The position numbers and the translations under genes were made by a program. From positions 115,747 through 179,746 of the forward strand of contig CAWINT010000010.1 of NCBI GenBank assembly GCA_963837515.1: DNA of 64,000 nucleotides, given 5' to 3'. Every line of letters starts with the position of its first letter. The first letter of the stretch is position 1. The notes beneath the pieces were generated by a model, which had not been told where the DNA came from, made no database searches, and saw only the letters and a program-made list of their open reading frames with translations. Of this stretch, positions 9,233 to 18,283 are shown piece by piece. This DNA is from RYN-230 sp963837515. GTDB lineage: Bacteria; Actinomycetota; Actinomycetes; Streptosporangiales; Streptosporangiaceae.

Positions 9233-10333
9233 TCACAGGTTGCCGCGGCGCTCCTGCTCCCGCTCGATCGCCTCGAACAGCGCCTTGAAGTTGCCCTTGC
9301 CGAACCCCTCCGAGCCGTGCCGCTCGATCAGCTCGAAGAACACCGTCGGCCGGTCCTGGACCGGCTTGGTGAAGATCTGCAGCAGGTAGCCGTCCTCGTC
9401 CCGGTCGGCCAGGATGCCCAGCTCGCGCAGGGTGCCGAGGTCGACCCGGGTCTCGCCGGCCCAGGAAGCCAGCGCGTCGTAGTAGCTGCCGGGGGTGGTG
9501 AGGAACTCCACCCCCGCCGCCCGCATGGCCCGCACCGTGGCCACGATGTCGCCGCAGGACAGCGCGATGTGCTGCACCCCGGCCCCGCCGTAGAACTCCA
9601 GGTACTCGTCGATCTGGGACTTCTTCTTGCCCGCCGCGGGCTCGTTGATCGGGAACTTGACCTTGCGGGAGCCGTCCGCGACCACCTTGCTCATCAGCGC
9701 GGAGTACTCGGTGGCGATGTCGTCGCCGACGAACTCCTTCATGTTGGTGAAGCCCATCACCCGCTGGTAGAAGCCGACCCACTCATCCATCCGGCCGAGT
9801 TCCACGTTCCCCACGCAGTGGTCGATCTCGGTGAAGAACGGCCGGTCCGGCGGGGTCACGATGGGCTCGGCGGCGACGTAGCCGGGCCGGTAGGGGCCGC
9901 TGTAGCCGGCCCGCTCGACCAGCGTGTGCCGGGTGTCGCCGAACGCGCCGATGGCGGCCAGCACCACCTTGCCCTGCTCATCCTCGGCCAGGTACGGCTC
10001 CACGAGCCCGCGGGCGCCGTGGGCGGTGGCGTAGGCGTAGGCGGCCTCGGCCGAAGCCACCCCGAGGGCCAGGTCGACCACCCCGTCGCCGTGCGCGGCC
10101 ACGTGCGCGGCGAGTTCGGTGCCCGGCCGCACCGGCCCGCGCAGCACGAACCGCGCGTGCCCCGACTCCAGCACGTAGGCGGCCTCGTCGCGGCAGCCGG
10201 TCTCCGGGCCGCGGTAGGCCACGCAGCGCATGCCGAACGCGGTCGAGTAGTAGTGGGCGGCCTGCCGGGCATTGCCGACGGCGAAGACGACCGCATCCGT
10301 CCCGGTGACCGGGAATTCGTCAGTGTAGGCCAT
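9233..10333 (-). CDS. hppD: 4-hydroxyphenylpyruvate dioxygenase
   Basis: Fe(II) dioxygenase turning 4-hydroxyphenylpyruvate into homogentisate in tyrosine breakdown. The protein is a two-domain VOC fold of 366 aa. The expected iron ligands are all there: His172 (EIDHCVGN), His255 (VQHIALSCGD) and Glu334 (VFFELIERHG). A GTG five codons upstream is possible, but GGAG 9 nt before ATG 10333 decides the start. The divergent Lrp/AsnC gene is the probable regulator, an arrangement known for amino-acid catabolic genes. No homogentisate dioxygenase lies in the window, so the homogentisate route continues elsewhere. Confidence 0.96.
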   Translation of the reverse strand: MAYTDEFPVTGTDAVVFAVGNARQAAHYYSTAFGMRCVAYRGPETGCRDEAAYVLESGHARFVLRGPVRPGTELAAHVAAHGDGVVDLALGVASAEAAYAYATAHGARGLVEPYLAEDEQGKVVLAAIGAFGDTRHTLVERAGYSGPYRPGYVAAEPIVTPPDRPFFTEIDHCVGNVELGRMDEWVGFYQRVMGFTNMKEFVGDDIATEYSALMSKVVADGSRKVKFPINEPAAGKKKSQIDEYLEFYGGAGVQHIALSCGDIVATVRAMRAAGVEFLTTPGSYYDALASWAGETRVDLGTLRELGILADRDEDGYLLQIFTKPVQDRPTVFFELIERHGSEGFGKGNFKALFEAIEREQERRGNL

Positions 10334-10461
10334 GGGGAGATGCTCCACCGGGCTTCACAAGATGCGCAACACTGTCTTAAAATGCTAGTCAATCTGTACA
10401 CTACCTAACGCAACACGTCGGGGTGACTGTACAGCCTGCCTGCTCTGCTGGAGGTGCCGCC
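10334..10461. promoter_or_regulatory. Divergent hppD/Lrp control region
   Basis: 128-bp AT-richer spacer between two divergent starts. It holds two TGTACA hexamers (10395-10400 and 10428-10433, the second within the palindrome CTGTACAG) and the stretch TTAAAATGCTAGTCAAT. Paired sites spaced about three helical turns are what an Lrp/AsnC octamer would wrap. No -10/-35 pair can be assigned with confidence. Confidence 0.45.
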
Positions 10462-10926
10462 GTGATCGATGACCTGGATGCCCGGCTGATCACCCTGCTG
10501 GCCGCGGAGTCCCGGGTCGGCGTGCTGGAGGCGTCCCGGCGGCTCGGCGTGGCCCGCGGCACCGTGCAGGCCCGGCTGGACCGGCTGCACGCCCGTGGGG
10601 TGATCACCGGGTACGGCCCGGACGTGGACCCGGTAGCGCTCGGCCACCGGGTGACCGCGTTCATCACGCTGGAGATCCGGCAGGCCGGCGGGCACGATCC
10701 GGTGGCCGCCCGGCTGGCCGCGATCCCGGAGGTGCTGGAGGCGCACACCATCACCGGCCCCGGTGACCTGCTCTGCCGGGTGGTCGCGCGGACCAACGCC
10801 GACCTGCAGCGGGTCATCGACGCGATCGTGGACGTGGCCGGGGTGGTGCGCGCCTCGACGGTTATCGCGCTGGCCACCCCGCTGCCCTACCGGATCCTCC
10901 CGCTGGTCGGCGCGGTGGGCGGATGA
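10462..10926 (+). CDS. Lrp/AsnC-family transcriptional regulator
   Basis: 154-aa regulator with an N-terminal winged helix (DDLDARLITLLAAESRVGV, then RRLGVARGTVQARLDRLHARGVI) and a C-terminal RAM/Lrp ligand-binding domain with HTITGPGDLLCRVVARTNADLQR. GGAGG at 10450-10454, 7 nt before GTG 10462, fixes the start even though the frame is open further upstream. Divergence from hppD suggests it responds to tyrosine, phenylalanine or a keto acid and controls hppD. It is followed at once by a strong terminator shared with convergent greA. Confidence 0.9.
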   Translation: MIDDLDARLITLLAAESRVGVLEASRRLGVARGTVQARLDRLHARGVITGYGPDVDPVALGHRVTAFITLEIRQAGGHDPVAARLAAIPEVLEAHTITGPGDLLCRVVARTNADLQRVIDAIVDVAGVVRASTVIALATPLPYRILPLVGAVGG

Positions 10927-10931
10927 AACGG

Positions 10932-10963
10932 GCTGGCCCCGGGGGTTCGCCCCCGGGGCCAGC
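10932..10963. terminator. Strong bidirectional hairpin between Lrp gene and greA
   Basis: Perfect 14-bp stem (GCTGGCCCCGGGGG and its complement) capped by a TTCG tetraloop, lying between the stops of two convergent genes. The stability and the UUCG loop make it a good intrinsic terminator for both, although no T-run follows. Confidence 0.8.
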
Positions 10964-10982
10964 ACTGCTGCGGCAGCCGGGG

Positions 10983-11483
10983 TCAGCTGCCCACGTACGG
11001 GACGGCCTCCAGGATCTCCACCGTGGCCGCCCGGCCGTTGGGCAGCGTGTAGGTGGCCTGCTCGCCGATCTTCTTGCCGCTGATGGCCGAGCCCAGCGGC
11101 GAGCGCGGCGAGTAGACGTCGATCGGGGCGCCGCTTTCCTCGCGCGAGGCCAGCAGGAAGGTGACCTCGTCGTCGTCACCGGCGAACCGGATCGTCACCG
11201 TCATCCCCGGCCCGACCACACCCTCCGTCCGCGGCGGCTCACCCACCTTGGCGTTCTGCAGGATGTGCTGGAGCTGGATGATCCGGCCCTCGATCTTGCC
11301 CTGCTCTTCCTTGGCCGCGTGATACCCACCGTTCTCCCGCAGGTCACCTTCCTCCCGGGCGGCCTCGATCTTCTTCGCGATCTCCACACGCCCCGGCCCC
11401 GAGAGGTGATCCAGCTCCGACTTGAGCCGGTCGTACGCCTCCTGGGTGAGCCAGGTGAGGCTGTCGTTGTGCGTCTCGGTCAC
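10983..11483 (-). CDS. greA: Transcription elongation factor GreA
   Basis: 166-aa GreA, which rescues backtracked RNA polymerase by stimulating transcript cleavage. The N-terminal coiled coil is LTQEAYDRLKSELDHL and the acidic tip region is AAREEGDLRENGGYHAAKEE. The C-terminal FKBP-like domain includes SPRSPLGSAISGKKIGE. The frame is open to 11675, but AAGGAG just before GTG 11483 and the homologous start VTETHNDS place the true start there. In the mycobacterial gene order I recall, greA also lies reversed between metB and mca. Confidence 0.95.
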   Translation of the reverse strand: MTETHNDSLTWLTQEAYDRLKSELDHLSGPGRVEIAKKIEAAREEGDLRENGGYHAAKEEQGKIEGRIIQLQHILQNAKVGEPPRTEGVVGPGMTVTIRFAGDDDEVTFLLASREESGAPIDVYSPRSPLGSAISGKKIGEQATYTLPNGRAATVEILEAVPYVGS

Positions 11484-11662
11484 GGGAACTCCTTGCCTGC
11501 AGTGCGGACGTCGGATCCGCTTGAGCCATGCTCGGCTCCTCGGGGGTAATCCTTCTAAGCTAACAAGGCCTGACAAGTGCGTCGCGTCAGTTGCGCTCCG
11601 GATGCGTCCAGCAACGGCGCTGGCCCGCCAGGATACGGGAATGTCGGCCCGGCGCTGAAGTG

Positions 11663-11675
11663 TTGTGCTGCACAA
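11663..11675. promoter_or_regulatory. Perfect short palindrome TTGTGC-T-GCACAA
   Basis: In the 284-bp spacer between divergent greA and mca, a 6-1-6 perfect inverted repeat lies 93 bp upstream of the mca start. It could be a repressor or activator site; a chance palindrome cannot be excluded. The rest of the spacer shows no gene. Confidence 0.3.
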
Positions 11676-11767
11676 TGATCTGCCGGCCCGGCGCGGCCCC
11701 GGAACAACGTGACGGGGCCGCCGGCCAGCGCCAATGAAGTCGCCTGAGGTACCCGAGGGGATTCCGC

Positions 11768-12697
11768 TTGTCTGCCGTCACGAATGATGCCGCTGCGCTG
11801 GGGACCGCGGGGCCGCCCGCCCCGCTGCGCCTGATGGCGGTGCACGCGCACCCTGACGATGAGTCCAGCAAGGGCGCGGCCACCATGGCCCGCTACGCCC
11901 GCGAAGGTGTGGACGTGCTGGTGGCCACGCTGACCGGCGGGGAGCGGGGCGACATCCTCAACCAGGCCATGGAACGCCCCGACGTGCGGGCCAGCCTGCC
12001 GCAGATCCGCCGCGAGGAGATGGCCCGGGCCCGGGAGATCCTCGGGGTCAGCCAGCAGTTCCTCGGCTTCGTGGACTCCGGGCTGCCCGAGGGCGACCCG
12101 CTGCCACCGCTGCCCGAGGGGTGTTTCGCGCTGCAGCCGCTGGAGCAGGTGGCGGAGCCGCTGGTCCGCCTGGTCCGGGAATTCCGGCCGCACGTCCTGC
12201 TGACCTACGACGAGCAGGGCGGCTACCCGCACCCCGATCACATCAAAACCCATGAGGTCGCCATCGAGGCGTTCGAGGCGGCCGCCGACCCGGACCGCTA
12301 CCCGGCGTCCGGTGATCCGTGGCAGCCGCTCAAGCTGTATTACTTCGCCACCTTCCATAAGGACCGGTTCACCGCGCTGCACGAGGAAATGCTCCGCCGC
12401 GGGCTCGAATCGCCCTACACCGAATGGTTCGCGCGGTGGGAAGAACGCGCCGCCGAGCGCCCCCCGATGCAGATCACCACCCGGGTCCCGTGCAGCGATT
12501 ATTTCGGTATCCGGGATCAGGCGCTGCTCTCCCACGCCACCCAGATCGATCCGAACGGGTCCTGGTTTGCCTGCCCGCTGGAGGTGCAGCGCGCGGCGTG
12601 GCCGACCGAGGATTACCATCTAGCTAGGTCGGTGGTCGACACCGACGTCCCGGAGGACGACCTGTTCGCCGGGGTGCGCGAGAGGGTGAGCCGGTGA
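11768..12697 (+). CDS. mca: Mycothiol S-conjugate amidase
   Basis: Zinc amidase of the LmbE/MshB family that cleaves mycothiol S-conjugates to mercapturic acids and GlcN-inositol, detoxifying electrophiles. It has 309 aa with the zinc motif AHPDDE (His28-Asp31) and a second block GYPHPDHIKTHEVA. The features TLTGGERGDILNQAME and PYTEWFARWEER favour Mca over MshB. The TTG start is supported by GAGGGG at 11755-11760. It is strong evidence for an actinobacterial host. It overlaps the next gene by one base. Confidence 0.93.
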   Translation: MSAVTNDAAALGTAGPPAPLRLMAVHAHPDDESSKGAATMARYAREGVDVLVATLTGGERGDILNQAMERPDVRASLPQIRREEMARAREILGVSQQFLGFVDSGLPEGDPLPPLPEGCFALQPLEQVAEPLVRLVREFRPHVLLTYDEQGGYPHPDHIKTHEVAIEAFEAAADPDRYPASGDPWQPLKLYYFATFHKDRFTALHEEMLRRGLESPYTEWFARWEERAAERPPMQITTRVPCSDYFGIRDQALLSHATQIDPNGSWFACPLEVQRAAWPTEDYHLARSVVDTDVPEDDLFAGVRERVSR

Positions 12698-13002
12698 TGT
12701 TGCTCGCGGCGGCCTCGCAGAGCACGGCCCAGCAGGTCTATCCGGGGCTGGCCGGGTTCCTCGTCGTGGCGGGCCTGGGCGTGGCGGTGTACTTCCTGTT
12801 CCGCTCGCTCAACAAGCAGCTGCGCAAGATCTCCCCGAACGGGGCGCCGCCGAAGCCGGGCAAACCGCGGCGTGGCCTGGCCGCCTACCGTGCGCAACAG
12901 GCCGCGGCCGCGGCGGCGGCGGGCACCGCGCCGCCGGCCGGGCGGCCGGCCAGGCGGGACGGGTCAGAGCCGCCCGCTGGCGCTGACCCCGGCCCGGTCT
13001 GA
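12697..13002 (+). CDS. Small single-pass membrane protein downstream of mca
   Basis: 101-aa protein with one transmembrane span (residues about 14-34, VYPGLAGFLVVAGLGVAVYFLF) and a basic Pro/Ala-rich cytoplasmic tail. The start shares a base with the mca stop (TGATG), implying coupling. The same arrangement of a small membrane protein after mca is what I recall for Rv1083 in M. tuberculosis. Function unknown. Its last 39 bp overlap the end of the convergent GNAT gene. Confidence 0.75.
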   Translation: MLLAAASQSTAQQVYPGLAGFLVVAGLGVAVYFLFRSLNKQLRKISPNGAPPKPGKPRRGLAAYRAQQAAAAAAAGTAPPAGRPARRDGSEPPAGADPGPV

Positions 13003-13521
13003 CGGGGCCAGCGGCAGGCCGTAGGCCAGCAGGGTGAAGCCGGGGACCGGGTCCCAGTCGCGCTCCGGCAGGCGGGCGAACCCGGCGCTGGTGTACAGGC
13101 GCTGCGCCGTCGCCATCGTGGTCTGGGTGCACAGCACCAGGTGCCGCAGGCCGCGCGCGGTCGCCCGCTCGATGCTGGCGTGCAGCAGGGCCCGGCCCAC
13201 CCCCTGGCCCTGCGCCTGCGGGGCCACCGCCAGGGCGCGCACCTCGGCCTCGTCCGGGCCGCGGACCACGTGCTCGGCGTGCGGCCAGAACTGCACCATC
13301 ACCGTGCCGAGCAGGTCCCCCTCGGCACTGACCGCGGCCAGGATCTGCCCGGTGCTGTCGAAGCCGAGAGTACGCAGCGTCTCGCCGTAGTTGGAGGCAT
13401 CCGACAGGAAGTCCCCGGCCTGGTAGGCGCCGACCCGGAGGTCGCCGATGGCCGGCAGTTCGCTGGGGAGCGCGTCACGGACGATCACACCGCTGTGCAA
13501 GTCCGGCCGCCGCCCCGGCAT
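12964..13521 (-). CDS. GNAT-family N-acetyltransferase
   Basis: 185-aa single-domain acetyltransferase. The acetyl-CoA binding motif A is EVRALAVAPQAQGQGVGRALLHASIERA, covering the Q/RxxGxG/A loop; motif B is HLVLCTQTTMATAQRLYTSAGFARL. The substrate is unknown. ATG 13521 or GTG 13488 (VIVRDALPSE) could be the start; neither has a clear ribosome site. It is divergent from the SNF2 gene. Confidence 0.85.
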   Translation of the reverse strand: MPGRRPDLHSGVIVRDALPSELPAIGDLRVGAYQAGDFLSDASNYGETLRTLGFDSTGQILAAVSAEGDLLGTVMVQFWPHAEHVVRGPDEAEVRALAVAPQAQGQGVGRALLHASIERATARGLRHLVLCTQTTMATAQRLYTSAGFARLPERDWDPVPGFTLLAYGLPLAPSDRAGVSASGRL

Positions 13522-13611
13522 TCCCGGTCACAGCCGCTGCGCGGGCGGGGCGCGGGTGTCGTCGGCGGTTGCTAGCGTGGCGGGGAAACTGCGGCGCGAG
13601 GAGTGCTGGGC

Positions 13612-16600
13612 ATGCAGGTCGTTCACGCCGGGTGGGCGCGCGGGGCGCTCTGCGTGTGGGCCGAGGATGCCGCGCTGCCCGCCACGGTCCCCGCCACGGA
13701 GGGCCGCCGGCCGTCCCGGGCCCCCCGGATGCACCCCTTCGCGGCCGATCCCGACACGCTCGCCGACCGGCTGGCCAGCCTCGGCGGCGACGCCGCTGAC
13801 CTGGCCCGCAAGGCGGAGGCGGACGAGCTGGCGCTGTGGCTCCCGTCCGCGCCGGACGGCCCGCAGGCGGCGCCCGAACTGATCCGCCCGGCGGACCTGG
13901 ACCCGACCGCGGCTGGTGCCGCCGACGCCGGCGCCGCCCGCCGGCGCCTGGCGGGGGCGGGAGCGCGCGCGGGAGCGGCACGGGCAGCCGGGGCGGGGCG
14001 GCGGGTGGCTCGGGCCGGGGCGTCCGGATCGCGCTGGGCTGCTGGCGGGTGCCCGCCCTGGCGTTCGGCCCGGCGGCCGCCGGGCCGTTGCTGGCCGCGC
14101 TGGACCGGGACCGGCCCGGCGAGCTGGGTTCTGCGCTGCGGGACCCCGGGGAGCCGGCCGGGACCGGCCTGGTCGCGGGGGGCTCGGTGACGTACTGGGC
14201 GGCGGCCGCCGCGTTCGCCGCCGACCTGGCCGCCCGCGGCCGGGTGCTGCCGGCGCTGGCCCAGGTGGGGGAGGACTGGGTGGCTCGCTGGGATCCGGTG
14301 CTGACCGGGCATGACGCCCGGCGGGCCGGGGAACTGGCCGACGCCATGCCGCCGCTGGGCCGGGCTGGCGAGCCGGGCGGGGAGCCGCCCGGGACGGTGC
14401 TGGCGGCGGCGCTCGGCGCGCTGGCCGACGCGGCGGCGCGGGGCCGGCTGGCCGCCGGGGATGCTGGCTGGGCGCTGCTGCCGCCCCGCCGGGGGCGCCG
14501 CCCGGCGCGCGTCCCGGTGGCCGAGCGCTGGGCGCTGGCCCTGACCGGCCCGGACGGCCGGGTCGAGGTGGCCACCGCGGAGGACGAGGCCGAGGCCGCG
14601 GAGCTGGCCGCCGGGCTGGCGTCCTGGCACGAGGTGGTGCAGCTCCCGGCGGGCCCGGTGCGCACCTGCTTCCGTCTGGCCGAACCGGACGCCGGGCCCG
14701 GAGCCGGGCTGGACGCCGAGCCGGACCCCGGACCCGGCACCGGGGAGGACGACGAGCCCGGCGAGCCACTCTGGCGGGTCGAGTTCGCGCTGCAGTCGGC
14801 CGAGGATCCGAGCCTGATGGTGGCGGCCAGCGACGTCTGGGCGGGCGACGGGGCCAGCGTGCTGGGCGGCCCCGGCCACCCGGAAGAGCTGCTGCTGGCC
14901 GGGCTCGGTGGCGCGGCCCGGCTGTTCCCCGAGCTGGAGGTGGCGTTGCGCGCGGCCGCCCCGGACCACGTGGCGACCGGCACGGCCGGGGCCCTGCGGT
15001 TCCTGCGGGAGACCGGGCCGCTGCTGGCCGCCGCCGGGTTCGGGGTCCAGCTGCCGGACTGGGCTCGCAAGGCCCGGCTGGGCCTCAAGCTCACCTCGCG
15101 CACCCGGCAGGCGGCCAGCCCGGCGGGCGGCGGCGCCGTCCGCGCGCCCGGGCTGGGCCTGGCCGACCTGGTCGAGTTCCGCTACGACCTGGCCGTCGGT
15201 GACGACGCTCTGAGCCCGGCCGAGCTGGCCGAACTGGCCCGGCTCAAGATCCCGCTGGTCCGGCTGCGCGGCCAGTGGGTGGAACTGGACGAACGCAACC
15301 TGCAGGCCGCGCTGCGTTTCCTGGAACGCGGTGGCGGCGGGGTGGCCCCGGCCGGCGAGGTGCTGCTGGACGGCCTGCGGGGGGTGGACGACGACCTGCC
15401 GGTGACCGCGGTGGACGCCGACGGCTGGCTCGGCGACCTGCTGTCCGGCGAGCCGGAACAGCGGCTGGCCCCGGTGCCCGCGCCCGCCTCGTTCCACGGC
15501 GAGTTGCGTCCCTATCAGGAACGCGGCCTGGCCTGGCTGTCCTTCCTGTCCGGCCTCGGCCTGGGCGGCATCCTGGCCGACGACATGGGCCTGGGTAAGG
15601 CGGTCCAGACGCTGGCGCTGCTGGCCGCCGACCGGGAGAGCGACCAGGCCGGGGCGGCCGCGAAGCCAGCCCCGACCCTGCTGATCTGCCCGATGTCGCT
15701 GGTCGGCAACTGGGAGCGGGAGGCGGAGCGGTTCGCGCCGAGCCTGGCGGTCCACGTGCACCACGGCTCGGACCGGCTCGCCGGGCCGGAACTGCGGGCC
15801 GCGCTGGACGCCGCCGACCTGGTCGTCACCACCTACGGGCTGGCCGCCAGGGACCACGAGGACCTGGCCGCGGTCAGCTGGCGCCGGGTGGTCTGCGACG
15901 AGGCGCAGAACATCAAGAACGCGGGCACCCGGCAGGCCCGGGCCGTGCGTGGCCTGCCCGCCGGGTCGCGGATCGCGCTGACCGGGACGCCGGTGGAGAA
16001 CCGGCTGGGCGAGCTCTGGTCGATCATGGAGTTCACCAGCCCGGGGCTGCTCGGCCCGGCCAGCAGGTTCCGCGAGGACTTCGCCGTGCCGGTCGAGCGG
16101 CACGCCGACGAGGAGGCCACGGCGCGGCTCAAGCGGCTCACCGGGCCGTTCATCCTGCGCCGGGAGAAGACCGACCGGTCCATCATCGCCGACCTGCCCG
16201 ACAAGATCGAGATGAAGGTGTGGTGCAACCTCACCCCGGAGCAGGCCAGCCTCTACCAGGCCACGGTGGCGGACATGATGCAGCGGATCGAGGCGGCGGA
16301 GGCCGACATCGAGCGCCGCGGCCTGGTGCTGGCGACCATGGCCAAGCTCAAGCAGGTCTGTAACCACCCGGCGCACCTGCTCGGCGACGGCTCCGCGCTG
16401 CCCGGCCGGTCCGGCAAGCTGGCCCGGCTGGAGGAGATCGGCGACGAGATCGTCGCCGCGGGGGACAAAGCGCTGTGCTTCACCCAGTACGCCGAGTTCG
16501 GCCGGGTGCTCCAGCCTTACCTGGCCGCCCGGCTCGGCTGCCCGGTCCTCTACCTGCACGGCGGCACCAGCAAGAAGGCCCGCGACCATTTGGTGACGGA

Positions 16601-16949
16601 ATTTCAGGCCCTAACGGAACCAGCCGTGTTCCTGCTCTCCCTCAAGGCCGGGGGCACCGGGCTGAATCTCACCGGCGCCAGCCACGTGATCCACTTCGAT
16701 CGCTGGTGGAATCCCGCGGTGGAGGATCAGGCCACCGACCGGGCGTACCGGATCGGCCAGCGCAAGGATGTCCAGGTCCGCAAGTTCGTCTGCGTCGGCA
16801 CGCTGGAGGAGCGGATCGACGCGATGATCGAGCAGAAGAAGGCGCTGGCGCAGCGGGTCGTCGGCACCGGTGAGAGCTGGCTGGCCGACCTGTCGGTGGC
16901 CCGGCTGCGTGAGGTGCTCACGCTGGCCCCGGAGGCGGTGGCCGAATGA
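13612..16949 (+). CDS. SNF2-family DEAD/DEAH helicase, split by an apparent frame change
   Basis: SNF2/RapA-type ATPase, about 1,100 residues if read through. The N-terminus (ATG 13612, with GAGGAG 8 nt upstream) runs MQVVHAGWARGALCVWAED to PELIRPADLDPTAAG near 13917. The homologous continuation GVRIALGCWRVPALAFGP begins in another frame at about 14019, so a -1 (or +2) change lies in 13917-14019, a G/C low-complexity linker. GTG 13836 opens the downstream frame alone. Helicase motifs: DDMGLGKAVQT (Walker A with Ala instead of Thr/Ser), CDEAQNIKN, GTPVENRLGELWS, QATDRAYRIGQRKDVQVRK. It is coupled to the SWIM gene. It may be a sequencing error, a programmed shift or decay. Confidence 0.85.
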
Positions 16950-17875
16950 GTGGGGTGAACGGCGGCAGGCCGGGGGACACCGGCTGGTGGCACGAAGCCA
17001 GGCCGCCGCGCCGGGTGGAGGGCGGCATCAAGGCGCGCAGCCAGCGCGGCGCGATCGGCGAGCAGTGGTGGTCCCGCCGGTTCGTCGCCGTGCTGGAGTC
17101 GTTCGGGATGAGCGGCCGGCTGGCCCGCGGCCGGAACTACGCCCGCCGCGGGCAGGTGCTCGGCTTCGAACTCACCCAGGGCCGGGTCAGCGCCCGGGTG
17201 CAGGGCTCGCGGCCCGCCCCGTATCAGGCGCGGATAGGAGTGCTGCCGCTGACCACGGCCCAGTGGCAGCGGGTCGAGCAGGCGCTCGGCGCGCAGGCCC
17301 TCTTCCGGGCCAAGCTCCTGGCCGGGGAGATGCCCCCGGAGATCGAGGAGGTGTTCGCCGCCTGCGGCACCCCGCTGTTCCCGCGGTCCGCGCGCGACCT
17401 GGACTGGTTCTGCTCCTGCCCGGACTGGGAAGTGCCGTGCAAGCACCTGGCCGCGGTGTGTTACGTGCTGGCGGAGCGGTTCGACGACGACCCGTTCGCG
17501 ATGCTGGCCTGGCGCGGCCGGGGCCGGAAGGAACTGCTGGCCGCGCTGCGCCGGGCCCCGGGTGGCGCGGCCGGTGCCCCGGGTGGCGCGGCCGGTGCCC
17601 CGGCGCCGGCGAACAGCTCGCCGCTGGCCAGCCGCGGCCCGGCGCCGGCGCTGGCCCAGTGCACCGACCGGTTCTGGTCTCCCGGGATCAGCCGGGCCCG
17701 GCTGCGGGCGGTCCCGCCGGTCCCGGCTGCCCCGCCTGACCTGCTGCTCCGCTCGGCGGAGCCGCCGCCGGTGACCGTCCGCGGCCAGCCGCTGGCCGGC
17801 CTGCTGGCGGCCGCCTACCAGCGGCTGGCCGCCGAGCCGGGGACGGGCGGCGATTCCCCGGGTACGCTGCCTTGA
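16946..17875 (+). CDS. SWIM zinc-finger protein, SNF2 partner
   Basis: 309-aa protein with a SWIM zinc-binding motif Cys156-x-Cys158-x6-Cys165-x-His167 (FCSCPDWEVPCKHLAAV). SWIM proteins of this type are commonly encoded next to SNF2 helicases and probably help bind nucleic acid or protein. ATG 16946 overlaps the helicase stop by 4 bp, so the two are coupled. A 15-bp duplication at 17561-17592 encodes GGAAGAPGGAAGAP in the linker after the finger. The C-terminal third is low-complexity. Confidence 0.87.
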   Translation: MSGVNGGRPGDTGWWHEARPPRRVEGGIKARSQRGAIGEQWWSRRFVAVLESFGMSGRLARGRNYARRGQVLGFELTQGRVSARVQGSRPAPYQARIGVLPLTTAQWQRVEQALGAQALFRAKLLAGEMPPEIEEVFAACGTPLFPRSARDLDWFCSCPDWEVPCKHLAAVCYVLAERFDDDPFAMLAWRGRGRKELLAALRRAPGGAAGAPGGAAGAPAPANSSPLASRGPAPALAQCTDRFWSPGISRARLRAVPPVPAAPPDLLLRSAEPPPVTVRGQPLAGLLAAAYQRLAAEPGTGGDSPGTLP

Positions 17876-18210
17876 TGACCGAGACCACGAGGCCGGCCCA
17901 GATACCTGCGGCGCAGGTGCCCGCGGATGCGTTCCTGGTCGATGTCCGGGAGAACGACGAGTGGGCGGCGGGCCACGCGCCCGGCGCCACGCATATCCCG
18001 CTCGGGCAGCTGGGCAACCGGTACACCGAGATCCCGCAGGATGCGATGGTCTACCTGATCTGCCGCTCCGGGCACCGGTCGAACCAGGCCGCGCACGCCC
18101 TGGCCGGGGCAGGCTGGCAGGCGGTCAACATCAGTGACGGCATGCACGGCTGGGCCGCCGCCGGCCGCCCGATGACCAACGACTCCGGCGCACCGCCCCA
18201 GGTGGCCTGA
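17875..18210 (+). CDS. Rhodanese-like domain protein
   Basis: 111-aa single rhodanese domain. The active-site cysteine is Cys63 in the loop CRSGHRSN; the domain begins FLVDVRENDEWAAGHAPGATHIPLGQL. Such proteins transfer sulfane sulfur or act as persulfide carriers. ATG 17875 overlaps the SWIM gene stop by one base, so it is the last gene of a three-gene unit with SNF2 and SWIM. The stop codon lies inside the first unit of a tandem repeat (see next entry). Confidence 0.9.
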   Translation: MTETTRPAQIPAAQVPADAFLVDVRENDEWAAGHAPGATHIPLGQLGNRYTEIPQDAMVYLICRSGHRSNQAAHALAGAGWQAVNISDGMHGWAAAGRPMTNDSGAPPQVA

Positions 18211-18274
18211 CGTCCGGGCCCCGGTGGTGCCTGACGTCCGGGCCCGGTGGTGCCTGACGTCCGGGCCCGGTGGC
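18205..18274. repeat. Three tandem 23-24 bp units spanning the rhodanese stop codon
   Basis: Unit GCCTGACGTCCGGGCCCGGT plus GGT, present at 18205-18228, 18229-18251 and 18252-18274 with one indel. The TGA of the first unit is the actual stop codon of the rhodanese gene, so the gene end itself has been copied downstream twice. Each unit includes a GGGCCCGG core. Confidence 0.9.
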
Positions 18275-18283
18275 CCGGGCACA

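Noticed and set aside
13623..16589. 988-codon minus-strand open frame opposite the SNF2 gene
   Set aside because: Antisense shadow of helicase motifs; composition is typical of complementary GC-rich codons.
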